Of a stretch of 51,610 nucleotides of DNA, positions 33,406 through 41,965 are shown piece by piece (the first letter of the stretch is position 1; every line of letters begins with the position of its first letter). Origin of the DNA: Sedimentisphaerales bacterium (GTDB lineage: Bacteria > Planctomycetota > Phycisphaerae > Sedimentisphaerales > UBA12454); contig JAFGGI010000063.1 of NCBI GenBank assembly GCA_016930635.1, positions 1 to 51,610 of the forward strand. Reading direction: 5' to 3'. Made by a program: the position numbers and the translations under genes. The notes below the pieces were generated by a model. That model had not been told where the DNA came from. It ran no database searches and saw nothing but the letters and a program-made list of their open reading frames with translations.

Positions 33406-35017
33406 TGACGATGAGCTTGACAGAAAGTTAGTCAAGCTCGTGCTTGCAAAAGCAGTCAGTCAAATACAATTCGGTGTAGATGGTGCCGAGACACTTGGTC
33501 AGGCATGTGAGAAGCTGTCCGGCGGCAACTACGATATTGTCCTGTTAGACCTTAATCTGCCCGACAGCAGAGGAAACGTCAACGTCGAGAAGATATTTAA
33601 TCTCGTCCCTGATGTTCCTATTGTTGTTCTTACGGGGCTCGATGACGAAGAGGCAGGGCTTGAGGCTATACGAAGCGGTGCCGAGGACTATCTGGTCAAA
33701 GGTGACGGACTGGCATATACTCTTGTCAAGTCTATAAGGTACGCCATCGAAAGAAAGAGGTCTGAATACAGCCTTATTGAAGCTAAAAATGAGCTTGAGC
33801 AGAGCAATACAAGGCTTGTCAAGGCTACTGCCGTGGCGAATGAAATGGCTGCTGAGGCCGAAAAGGCTAATGCTGCCAAAAGCCAGTTCCTGGCAAATAT
33901 GAGCCATGAGATAAGGACTCCTATGAATGCTATCATCGGCTTCAGTGAGGTACTTGCAGAAGAAGAGCCTCTGACCGCTCAGCAGAAAGAATATCTCAAA
34001 ATGATCCTCGACAGCAGCAAACATCTGCTTGATTTGATCAATGATATTCTCGACTTCTCTAAGATTGAAACAGGACGTATGGATGTAGACAATATCCAGT
34101 GTGATATCAGGGCACTTCTGGCGGCAATTGAATCTACAATGAATCCCAGTGCTAAACATAAGAATCTTGAATTCAAAATCGAATGTGCGGACGATGTTCC
34201 AACCGCTATTTTTACGGACCCTGCGAAGATAAGACAGTGTCTTATTAATATTGTAAGCAATGCCATAAAGTTCACCGAGCAGGGGTATGTAAAGATAAGT
34301 GCCAGAAAGATATCGCAGCAGGACGGGCAATTCGTTGAGTTTGAAGTCTCTGATACCGGCATAGGAATACCTCCGGATAAGCTGGATTCGGTATTTGATG
34401 CTTTTACCCAGGCTGACGGCAGCACGACGCGTAAATATGGAGGTACAGGACTGGGTCTTACCATAACCAAACAGATGGCAGGTCTCATAGGCGGCCAGGT
34501 CTCTGCTGAAAGTGAGGTAGGAAAAGGTTCGAAATTCAAACTTGTTATGCCTATGACAAATACAGCGCAAACTCAGGATGATAAAGGCAGCGGTTTCGGA
34601 AAGACCACTGCTGCAAATGCCGCCCAGGAGATAGAACCTCAGTTCTCAGGCGGAGTCCTGGTAGTTGAAGATATCCAGACGAATCAGGCTCTTATAAAAA
34701 CACTGCTTGAAAAACTTGGCTTTGTTGTAACCGTTGCAGAAAACGGTTTAGAAGCGATAGAAGCCGTCAAAAAACAGCATTTCGAAATGATATTTATGGA
34801 TGTACAGATGCCGGAGATGAACGGTTATGACGCTACAAAGCGACTTCGCAGTCTCGGTATAAAGACTCCGATCGTGGCTATGACGGCAAGTGTGGTAGAA
34901 GATGACGAGCAGAAGTGTCGTCAGGCCGGTTATGACAATTATCTTGCAAAACCTATAGATCATAAGTGTCTTGTCGAGATTATAAGCAGTTATCTTGCAA
35001 GTCCTATGGCTGTATAA
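33365..35017 (+). CDS. Hybrid histidine kinase REC-HisKA-HATPase-REC
   Basis: The protein has 550 residues, all cytosolic. The N-terminal receiver has phospho-acceptor Asp62 in LLDLNLPDSRG. After a coiled-coil linker, HisKA carries His181 in NMSHEIRTPMNAIIGFSE, followed by HATPase (NIVSNAIKFTEQGYV, DTGIGIP, GGTGLGLTITK). The C-terminal receiver has Asp479 in FMDVQMPEMNGYD and YLAKPID. This layout fits a phosphorelay intermediate taking signals via the N-terminal receiver from another kinase. It begins inside the preceding regulator (41-bp overlap), so it is the last member of the yfiR-kinase-regulator-regulator-hybrid operon. No HPt domain is visible. Confidence 0.94.
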   Translation: MQQTNKLVNVLIVDDDELDRKLVKLVLAKAVSQIQFGVDGAETLGQACEKLSGGNYDIVLLDLNLPDSRGNVNVEKIFNLVPDVPIVVLTGLDDEEAGLEAIRSGAEDYLVKGDGLAYTLVKSIRYAIERKRSEYSLIEAKNELEQSNTRLVKATAVANEMAAEAEKANAAKSQFLANMSHEIRTPMNAIIGFSEVLAEEEPLTAQQKEYLKMILDSSKHLLDLINDILDFSKIETGRMDVDNIQCDIRALLAAIESTMNPSAKHKNLEFKIECADDVPTAIFTDPAKIRQCLINIVSNAIKFTEQGYVKISARKISQQDGQFVEFEVSDTGIGIPPDKLDSVFDAFTQADGSTTRKYGGTGLGLTITKQMAGLIGGQVSAESEVGKGSKFKLVMPMTNTAQTQDDKGSGFGKTTAANAAQEIEPQFSGGVLVVEDIQTNQALIKTLLEKLGFVVTVAENGLEAIEAVKKQHFEMIFMDVQMPEMNGYDATKRLRSLGIKTPIVAMTASVVEDDEQKCRQAGYDNYLAKPIDHKCLVEIISSYLASPMAV

Positions 35018-35028
35018 TTTCGGGCAGT

Positions 35029-36540
35029 TTAATCTATCCCGCCATAAATAAACCGCATTCGGCCTATATTCGGAACGAATCCCAGTCTGGATTTCCCTGT
35101 TTTGAAGCTGCTGGGCCAATATACAAAAAAGGCTTTGCCGACGAGATAATCTCTCGGTACAACTCCGATTCGATAACTTTGGCCGTTATTACCCACGCCC
35201 GGATCGTCCCAGAGGCGAGAATCAAGACTTGCCGGGCTGTTGTCGCCGAGAGCGAAGAACTCGTCTTTTTCAAGAGTAAACGGATTCCCTTCTCCTGCCC
35301 GATATACAGGCTCCTGTGATTCAGGTCTGGTTCCGAGATAATGCGTGTCACGATATAAAGCAATATGGGAAATTGTAACATCGCCGGAGCCGAAGAATAA
35401 CGCTCTTGGCTCTATTTCGCCCAGCCTGTCCCCGGCATCATTTTTACCTGTGCCCAGATCATAAGTAAGCTTTTGGTCATCAATTTCGAAAATAAGCTGA
35501 TGGTCAACATTTGCAAAGCGGACGAGAAAGGTTTTGTCCTGTGCCGGCGGAGTTATTTCTTTGCGACACAGCTCGGTACTCTGGCCAAGTAAATTAAGCT
35601 TTTCGATTATCATTATACCTGATGGGTTCAGGGATGCTTTATAAAGAGAGTCATATTTGCCCAGACCAATACCTATTGAACCTTTGTCGGTTCCGAATTT
35701 GGCATGATAATTCATCATAAGATCACTGCAGATGGGCATATTATGATAATATAGTGGATTCCCGTAAGCATAAGTGCTGCGAAAATCATTGCCCTTTTTT
35801 GTGTCGTAGTACATTGTGTTAAGTTCTTCAGGATTACTTTTAAGGCTGAATTGAGTTGGTTTTGCCGAATCATAAACCCATTGTGAATCTGCTTCATTTG
35901 TGAACGGCTGGAGCCAGATGTGTTTATTGAAACTATTCTCTATTGGATGTACAGGTTTATAATCATTATTATAAACGCACATCCACATTTCCTGCTGAAC
36001 CTTTTGTGGTTTTCTTGCCAGAACATTGTCGATATAGATATCACCATCGATTATTTCAATTGTTTCGCCCGGTTTACCGAGCAGTCTTTTTATATAATTT
36101 ATCTTTGGTTCGGGTGGATTCTTAAAGACTATTACGTCCCATCTTTTCGGCTCGGCAAACTGATACAGGCACTTAAAGACAAGGATTCTGTCGCCGTTGG
36201 ACTTTGGTACGAAAGTGTTTTGTGCATAGTATCCGCAGCTCGGGCATCGCGGAGGATACTTCATTTGATATAAATTAGCAGCCGTCGGAACCCTGCACTT
36301 TTGCTGTGTATAAGGATCAAAGTTGTACTCGTAGCTGTATCCGCATTGCGGGCAGCAGATCTGAAAATGCTGGCCCATAAGGGTCTCAGCCATGCTGCCG
36401 GTCGGTATCTGGAAAGCCTCGAGCACGAAGGCCCTGAATACAAAAGCGAGCACGAAGGCTGTTATCAGCCATTCGAATGTGTTGGCTATTGACTCAGCCG
36501 TCGTATGTTTATCAGTTTTTGGCGTATATTCATCCGGCAT
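35029..36540 (-). CDS. lepB: Signal peptidase I with zinc-ribbon and large insertion
   Basis: The protein has 503 residues, about twice the length of a typical bacterial enzyme. An N-terminal membrane helix (about 22-42) leads to catalytic Ser49 in PTGSMAETL. Two CPxCG motifs (Cys63/66 and Cys99/102) form a probable zinc ribbon between the Ser box and the catalytic Lys151 in YIKRLLGKPGE. Residues about 200-430 are an insertion with a LamG/jelly-roll-like section (FANVDHQLIFEIDDQKLTYDLG, ISHIALYRDTHYL), and the C-terminal GDNSPASLDSR box is intact. It removes signal peptides at the outer face of the membrane. The insertion pattern is one I associate with planctomycetes. Confidence 0.93.
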   Translation of the reverse strand: MPDEYTPKTDKHTTAESIANTFEWLITAFVLAFVFRAFVLEAFQIPTGSMAETLMGQHFQICCPQCGYSYEYNFDPYTQQKCRVPTAANLYQMKYPPRCPSCGYYAQNTFVPKSNGDRILVFKCLYQFAEPKRWDVIVFKNPPEPKINYIKRLLGKPGETIEIIDGDIYIDNVLARKPQKVQQEMWMCVYNNDYKPVHPIENSFNKHIWLQPFTNEADSQWVYDSAKPTQFSLKSNPEELNTMYYDTKKGNDFRSTYAYGNPLYYHNMPICSDLMMNYHAKFGTDKGSIGIGLGKYDSLYKASLNPSGIMIIEKLNLLGQSTELCRKEITPPAQDKTFLVRFANVDHQLIFEIDDQKLTYDLGTGKNDAGDRLGEIEPRALFFGSGDVTISHIALYRDTHYLGTRPESQEPVYRAGEGNPFTLEKDEFFALGDNSPASLDSRLWDDPGVGNNGQSYRIGVVPRDYLVGKAFFVYWPSSFKTGKSRLGFVPNIGRMRFIYGGID

Positions 36541-36698
36541 TTACAAATCCTTAACAGCTAAAAACCTGAATATAACCGCAAATCGGCCCGGCTGCAAGGG
36601 TAGATTTATGAATGAAAGTATTTGACGGCAAATGGATATAACAGTATCCTAAAAGCCCTGAGTTGATATTTTTTAATCTTTATTTGAGGGATTACGAT

Positions 36699-37265
36699 AT
36701 GCAGGAAAATACAGATTCATATAGCCAGCAAAACGTAAATGAAAATATCCAACCCCAGCAAAGTCAGCCCCAGCCCCAGGTTGTAATACAGCAGAAAAAC
36801 ACTGGTGCCAGATGCCTTATAGGCTGCGGCATAGGCTGCCTTATACTGATAATTCTGATGGTTCTCGTTACAGGTATTGGCGGATATTTTGGTTACAAGT
36901 ACGTTATGGGCAAGGTTAATGCCTGGACACAGGAATTCGAAAATATGGGTTTTGAAAAGGTCAAGGGCCAGATAATCGAAGTTGCCGAAGATGTTAATGC
37001 TCCCAAACTTTATCTTGGTCAAACCGTGAAAATTATGGGTAATTGTGAAAAAGACGTTGCTATTATCTCGCAAATAGCTGAGATACACAGCAATGTAAAA
37101 GGAACGGTCTATTTCAGAGGGCAGAGCATCATAATCCAGCCGGGTGCTGTAATAGAAGGTGATCTGGACATAGTGGCGCAGACCGTAGAAGTGTATGGCC
37201 AGGTAAAGGGTGATATAAAAGGTGAATATCAGGTCATGGAGGATAAGCGAAAAGACTCTATTTAA
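36699..37265 (+). CDS. Membrane protein with bactofilin-like beta repeat
   Basis: The protein has 188 residues from the ATG at 36699, chosen because GAGGG lies 8 nt upstream; a TTG at 36663 is in frame but has no such site. The N-terminus is Gln/Pro/Asn-rich (cytosolic), then one hydrophobic helix (about 45-70) with IGCGIGCLILIIL. The C-terminal half contains beta-helix-like turns (GNCEKDVAIISQIAEIHSNVKGTVYF, then PGAVIEGDLDI and YGQVKGDIKGEY), as in polymer-forming or bactofilin-like proteins. It probably has a membrane-anchored scaffold role (inference). It precedes cysK by 10 bp. Confidence 0.65.
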   Translation: MQENTDSYSQQNVNENIQPQQSQPQPQVVIQQKNTGARCLIGCGIGCLILIILMVLVTGIGGYFGYKYVMGKVNAWTQEFENMGFEKVKGQIIEVAEDVNAPKLYLGQTVKIMGNCEKDVAIISQIAEIHSNVKGTVYFRGQSIIIQPGAVIEGDLDIVAQTVEVYGQVKGDIKGEYQVMEDKRKDSI

Positions 37266-37275
37266 GGTATAAAGT

Positions 37276-38163
37276 ATGCTTACAGATAACATCCTTGATT
37301 TAATCGGTAATACCCCCTTGATAAGGCTCAAGGGAGAAAATGTTTATGCTAAAGCCGAGTTTCTTAATCCCGGCGGGAGCATAAAAGACAGAGTAGCTCT
37401 TGCTATGTTAGAAGGAGCTGAGCGGGACGGCAGATTAAAACCGAATTCTATCATTGTCGAACCCACCAGCGGTAATACCGGTATAGGTATTGCTCTTGTC
37501 GGAAAGATGAAGGGTTACAAAGTTAAAATTGTAATGCCTGAAAATATGAGTGAGGAGAGGAAAAAGCTTATCCGGGCACTTGGCGCAGAGTTGATCTTGA
37601 CCAGTGCCGATGCCAGTATTGCAGGTGCGGTCGAACTGGTTGAAAAAATGGCTGCTGAGGATGATAAAGTTTTTGTGCCTCAGCAGTTTGAAAATCCTGA
37701 TAATCCCCGCTGTCATTATGAGCAGACGGCGGTCGAGCTTTGGCGGCAGATGAGCGGCGATGTTACCTGTTTTGTGGCCGGTGTCGGCAGCGGCGGAACA
37801 CTGCAGGGTGTCGGTAAGTTTCTTAAAGAGCATAAGAAAGACATCAAAATAGTTGCTGTCGAACCTAAAAACGTAAGTGCACTTCTGGGCCATGAGCCTG
37901 GCCTGCATCAGATACAGGGCATTGGTGACGGCTTTATCCCAGGCGTGCTTGATGTTTCGCTTGTCGATGATGTTATTGAAGTGACAGATGAAGATGCGAT
38001 AGAAGTCACAAAAAAGTTAGGTACAGATTACGGCCTGCTTGTGGGCATCTCCTCAGGTGCTAATGTATGGGCGGCTCGTCAGCTTACCAAAAAATACAAG
38101 GGAGCCATAGCAACAGTTCTGCCCGACCGGGCCGAAAGATATTTCAGTACCGCTCTGTTATAA
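37276..38163 (+). CDS. cysK: Cysteine synthase (O-acetylserine sulfhydrylase)
   Basis: The protein has 295 residues. It has IGNTPLIRL, the PLP lysine in NPGGSIKDRVAL, the substrate loop PTSGNTGIGIAL and VGSGGTLQGVGKFL. It forms cysteine from O-acetylserine and sulfide. The C-terminus is slightly short but includes GISSGANVWAA and DRAERYFS. Its stop overlaps the convergent DAHP synthase stop by 6 bp. No cysE is next to it. Confidence 0.95.
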   Translation: MLTDNILDLIGNTPLIRLKGENVYAKAEFLNPGGSIKDRVALAMLEGAERDGRLKPNSIIVEPTSGNTGIGIALVGKMKGYKVKIVMPENMSEERKKLIRALGAELILTSADASIAGAVELVEKMAAEDDKVFVPQQFENPDNPRCHYEQTAVELWRQMSGDVTCFVAGVGSGGTLQGVGKFLKEHKKDIKIVAVEPKNVSALLGHEPGLHQIQGIGDGFIPGVLDVSLVDDVIEVTDEDAIEVTKKLGTDYGLLVGISSGANVWAARQLTKKYKGAIATVLPDRAERYFSTALL

Positions 38164-39201
38164 CTTTACTGCGTCAGCAAATATATTGACGAATTCTTCA
38201 GTTTCGGCCCAGCTTATACAGCTGTCAGTTATGGATTGACCGTATGTGAGATTGTCTGGTTTTGCAGGTTTTTGCCTGCCGGCTGCGATAAAGCTTTCCA
38301 GCATTATACCTGCGATGATATCTGTTGAGCTTTTTACCTGTTCAGCTACGTCCAAAAGTGCATTACGCTGGAGTGTATGGTCCTTATTCGAGTTCGCATG
38401 ACTGCAGTCGATGATAATGCCATTCGGTATATTTGCTTTTTTGAGCAGTACCTCTGCGAAAGCGACATATTCAGCGGTATAGTTCGGACAATCCTCTCCG
38501 CCCCGCATAACCAGATGGCAGGCTTTATTCCCTCTTGTCTCAGCTATAATAACCTTGCCTTCACTGTCTATGCCCATAAACGAATGTGTGCTTGCCGCGG
38601 CTTTGATAGCATCGATGGAAGCGGTGATTTTGCCGTCGGTTGAATTCTTAAAGCCTATCGGCATCGAAAGGCCGCTGGCCATTTGGCGGTGTATCTGTGA
38701 TTCGGTCGTCCTTGCACCAATAGCTGCCCAGGAGATCAGATCAGCGGTGTACTGCGGCACGATCGGGTCGAGAAATTCTGTCGCACAAGGAAGACCGATG
38801 TTGCTGATTTCAAGCAGTATTTCACGTGATCTGGAAAAACCTTCTTCTATATCATAAGAGCCATCGAGATAAGGGTCGTAAAGCATACCCTTCCAGCCGA
38901 CAGTTGTACGGGGTTTTTCAAAATATGTGCGCATCACAAGCAGAAGTTTATCTGCGGTTTTATCCTGAAGTTTCTTTAACCGGGTTGCGTAATCAAGTGT
39001 AGCTTTCTTGTCGTGCAGCGAGCAGGGGCCTGCGATAACCAGGCGTCTTTTGTCTTTGTTCGTTAAAATTGCCTCAATTGTCCTGCGGGACTGCGCCACG
39101 AGATGAGCCACCGGATCGGTTTCAGGAAATTTTTCCTTTAACTGCCTCGGCGTTGTCAAAGGCTTAAATTGAACAATATTTAGATTATCTGTAAGTTCCA
39201 T
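38158..39201 (-). CDS. aroG: 3-deoxy-7-phosphoheptulonate synthase (AroG type)
   Basis: The protein has 347 residues, the usual size for class I AroG/F/H enzymes. It has IAGPCSLHDKKATLDYA, MRTYFEKPRTTVGWKG, GLPCATEFLDPIVPQY, AIGARTTESQIHRQMASGLS and the metal-site HANSNKDH. It condenses phosphoenolpyruvate and erythrose-4-phosphate, the first step of aromatic amino acid synthesis. Feedback specificity (Phe, Tyr or Trp) cannot be read from sequence. The C-terminus has the SQSITDSCISWAET-like segment. Confidence 0.95.
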   Translation of the reverse strand: MELTDNLNIVQFKPLTTPRQLKEKFPETDPVAHLVAQSRRTIEAILTNKDKRRLVIAGPCSLHDKKATLDYATRLKKLQDKTADKLLLVMRTYFEKPRTTVGWKGMLYDPYLDGSYDIEEGFSRSREILLEISNIGLPCATEFLDPIVPQYTADLISWAAIGARTTESQIHRQMASGLSMPIGFKNSTDGKITASIDAIKAAASTHSFMGIDSEGKVIIAETRGNKACHLVMRGGEDCPNYTAEYVAFAEVLLKKANIPNGIIIDCSHANSNKDHTLQRNALLDVAEQVKSSTDIIAGIMLESFIAAGRQKPAKPDNLTYGQSITDSCISWAETEEFVNIFADAVKL

Positions 39202-39259
39202 AATGGCGTATCATTGTAGCGATTTTACCAACGGTTGCAAGTAGTTTATTTTAAACCGG

Positions 39260-40249
39260 TTACGCACCTGTTTTGCCCCTGTCTTTCAAAAGCAGCCAGA
39301 CAAAGAAAGGCCCGCCTAAAAGGGCGGTTATCACACCGACCGGCATCTCGGCAGGAGCAATAACAGTCCGAGCTATTGTGTCACACAGAGCCAGAAATGC
39401 CCCGCCGAACAGCACCGAAGCAGGTGTTAAAATCTTATGGTCACACCCGATAAGCAGTCTGCATATATGCGGTGCCATTAAACCGACAAAGCCTATCGGG
39501 CCGCAAAAAGCTACCACGCCTGCGACCATAACCGATGTTGCAAAGAAGATGATTTTTCTTGTGAGTCTGATATCAACGCCTCTTGAAATCGCTATCTCAT
39601 CACTGATACTCATCAAGTTAAGATTAGCACTTTGTGATATGATGATTAGAATACCTGCCGCTGTAAAGATGAGCATAGCAGCTGGCGTTGCATATCCGAT
39701 AACGTCTATACTCCCCATAAGCCAGTGAATAATCCTGAATGACTGTGTAAAGTCGCTTATGTATTGCAGAAATAATATCAAACTCGAAAAGAAGAAATTA
39801 ACCGCCACACCTGCCAGCAGCATTGTGCCGACAGAGAATCCTTTTTTGATTCTTGTTAGGCCATAAACCAGAAGCACCGCTAAAAGAGAACCTGCAAAAG
39901 AGAAGACTACTGAATCGTAAAGAAATGTCAGTGAGGCAGCGAATAAAATATGTACAGCCGCCCCGAAAGCTGCCCCGCCTGATATGCCGAGTGTAAAAGG
40001 TGTTGCCAATGGATTCTTGAACATTGCCTGCAGAGCTACTCCGCAGCATGCAAGGGCGGCTCCCGCTAAAAACGCCGTAAAAACCCTCGGCAAGCGGATT
40101 TGATAGAAAATATGGGATTCTGTAGATACGTCAGGATCAAGGTTTTTTAAAACTGAAATTGGTATTTTTACAGAGCCTGTAAACGGCGTAATAGATACGA
40201 CCAGTATCGCAAAAACGATTATAAATATAAAGGGCATAGTCTTTTTCAT
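39260..40249 (-). CDS. FecCD/BtuC-family ABC importer permease
   Basis: The protein has 329 residues and about ten predicted helices, with the family motifs RLPRVFTAFLAGAALACCGVALQAMFKNPLATPFTLGIS-like region (positions about 55-95), GPIGFVGLMAPHICR and EMPVGVITALLGGPFFVWLL. It transports an iron complex, vitamin B12 or related chelate across the inner membrane together with the ATPase (4-bp overlap upstream). FecCD and BtuC cannot be separated by eye; substrate unresolved. Confidence 0.93.
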   Translation of the reverse strand: MKKTMPFIFIIVFAILVVSITPFTGSVKIPISVLKNLDPDVSTESHIFYQIRLPRVFTAFLAGAALACCGVALQAMFKNPLATPFTLGISGGAAFGAAVHILFAASLTFLYDSVVFSFAGSLLAVLLVYGLTRIKKGFSVGTMLLAGVAVNFFFSSLILFLQYISDFTQSFRIIHWLMGSIDVIGYATPAAMLIFTAAGILIIISQSANLNLMSISDEIAISRGVDIRLTRKIIFFATSVMVAGVVAFCGPIGFVGLMAPHICRLLIGCDHKILTPASVLFGGAFLALCDTIARTVIAPAEMPVGVITALLGGPFFVWLLLKDRGKTGA

Positions 40250-41061
40250 TTTACGGTGAGCCTGTCGAATCCGTTTATTACATCCGGCACAATGATTTTT
40301 TGGCCTGTTACAGGATGGTTAGTAAATTCAAATTCTTTGGAATAGATCTGTTCGAGTATTTGGCTGTTCATGATTTTCTCAGCAGTCCCATTGAAGATGA
40401 TTTTCCCGTCTTTTAAAGCGATGATCGTATCTGCACTGAGCAGGGCGGAATTCAAATCATGTGTTACACATATAATTGTAGTTTGATACATCCTGTTTAT
40501 CTGGGCCAGCAAAGAATGTATATCCCGCTGGTGTCTGTAATCGAGATGTGTTGCAGGTTCGTCAAGCAGGAAGATTTCAGCCTGCTGGGCAACTGCCGCT
40601 GCGATACTGACCTGCTGTTTTTCTCCGCCGCTTAGTGTTGCCATTGGACGCTCGGCAAAGCAGTCTGTTTTGGTGGTCTCCATTGCCTGGCGGACGATTT
40701 TTTCATCATCAGGACCTACCACCGAAAATGGGCTAAGATGCGGATAGCGGCCCATCAGGACAAACTGTCGAACAGTAAACTGAATGTCATCGCCCAGCGA
40801 CTGCGGCACATAAGTCAGTATCTTCGCCAGTTCTTTTTGTGAGTAGGTTTTCAGGCTAATGTCTTTTACCTTTATTCTGCCTCGCCAGCCGGTGATTATC
40901 CGGCTCAGACAGCGAAGCAGCGTTGTCTTTCCTGCACCGTTGGGACCGACGATGAACAGCTTTTGGCCCGGCGTTACTGAAAAAGAGATTCCCTGCAGTA
41001 TCTGCTTACCTGATATTGCAAAGTTCAGATCTTCAATTTCAATAGCTTTTTGACTCATCAT
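40246..41061 (-). CDS. ABC importer ATP-binding protein (FecE/BtuD type)
   Basis: The protein has 271 residues. Walker A is GPNGAGKTT, the Q-loop YVPQSLGDD, the signature LSGGEKQQ, Walker B IFLLDEP and the switch H-loop CVTHDLN. It energises the BtuC/FecC-like permease. Its start overlaps the upstream substrate-binding-protein gene by 23 bp and its end overlaps the permease by 4 bp, so the three are translated together. Confidence 0.95.
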   Translation of the reverse strand: MMSQKAIEIEDLNFAISGKQILQGISFSVTPGQKLFIVGPNGAGKTTLLRCLSRIITGWRGRIKVKDISLKTYSQKELAKILTYVPQSLGDDIQFTVRQFVLMGRYPHLSPFSVVGPDDEKIVRQAMETTKTDCFAERPMATLSGGEKQQVSIAAAVAQQAEIFLLDEPATHLDYRHQRDIHSLLAQINRMYQTTIICVTHDLNSALLSADTIIALKDGKIIFNGTAEKIMNSQILEQIYSKEFEFTNHPVTGQKIIVPDVINGFDRLTVK

Positions 41062-41965
41062 CTTCCAGTTTCAGCCTGGGGTTTATGACGCGTGCGATTT
41101 TCTCAAGCGTCAGTATAAACCGCGGGCCCGGTATCGCCATATAATTTTCACCGAATATATGTATCCTGTCGTTTTTAACCGCGTCAATGCGGTCGAGGTT
41201 TTTCCATTGCTTGATTACTATCTCCGCATCAAGGCGATTTTGCTCTACCGATACTATGTCGATGATTATTTGCGGATTCATCGAGATTAGTGATTCGTAA
41301 CCGATAGCAGGAAAAGCTATACTGCCTGTGTAAGCGTTTTGTCCGCCGGCCAGTTCGAGCATTGTACTGTAAAAGTCATCCTTCCCTGCTATGTAGATGT
41401 TTTCAGGAGCTTTATCGGTATCCTGTGAAAGGCTGTGTCCGACTACTATAAGAACTTTGGGCCGCCCTTGATTTACACATTGATTTTTTATGGTTTGCAT
41501 TTTAGTTTTAAGTTTGCCGACCATCACCTCGGCATCTTCTGCCTTGTCACAGTGTTGGCCTATCAGGACAATCGAATCGAAAATATCATCCAGCCGGTCG
41601 TGTTTCACTACGAGGGTGTCGATTCCCAGTGTTTTAAATTTACTTTCAGCCTCGGCCATATCATCAAAGGTAATTACGAGGTCAGGCTTTGCCGCGACAA
41701 TAGCTTCATAATTGGGGTTGAGCAGGCCGCCGATTTTTAATTTCGTCCTGGCGCCGACAGGATAATCACAGAATTCCGATACACCTATAACCTTATCGCC
41801 CAGACCGAGCGAAAAAAGGATCTCGGTAGTGCTTGGCGCCAGAGAAATTATCCTGCTGTAAGATTTTGGTTGAGTTTTTGGGGTAGAATTCGCAGACTGT
41901 ACGACAGATACCAGGCAAAATAATGCAGTTAGCAGAAAAACAGATAGTTTAGTTTTCAGCTTCAT
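41039..41965 (-). CDS. BtuF/FepB-type substrate-binding protein
   Basis: The protein has 308 residues. Signal peptide (about 1-25) then the family hallmark RIISLAPSTTEILFSLGLGDKVIGVSEFCDYP and AAKPDLVI; later YESLISMNPQIIID. Class III binding proteins of this type deliver cobalamin or ferric siderophores to BtuCD/FecCDE importers. The PSTTEILFSLG section is most like BtuF. It lies between the alpha/beta hydrolase and the ATPase with coupled starts and stops. Confidence 0.93.
   Translation of the reverse strand: MKLKTKLSVFLLTALFCLVSVVQSANSTPKTQPKSYSRIISLAPSTTEILFSLGLGDKVIGVSEFCDYPVGARTKLKIGGLLNPNYEAIVAAKPDLVITFDDMAEAESKFKTLGIDTLVVKHDRLDDIFDSIVLIGQHCDKAEDAEVMVGKLKTKMQTIKNQCVNQGRPKVLIVVGHSLSQDTDKAPENIYIAGKDDFYSTMLELAGGQNAYTGSIAFPAIGYESLISMNPQIIIDIVSVEQNRLDAEIVIKQWKNLDRIDAVKNDRIHIFGENYMAIPGPRFILTLEKIARVINPRLKLEDDESKSY

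Noticed and set aside
33545-34570. Minus-strand ORF of 341 codons over the hybrid kinase
   Set aside because: Antisense shadow of HisKA/HATPase coding sequence with no family features.
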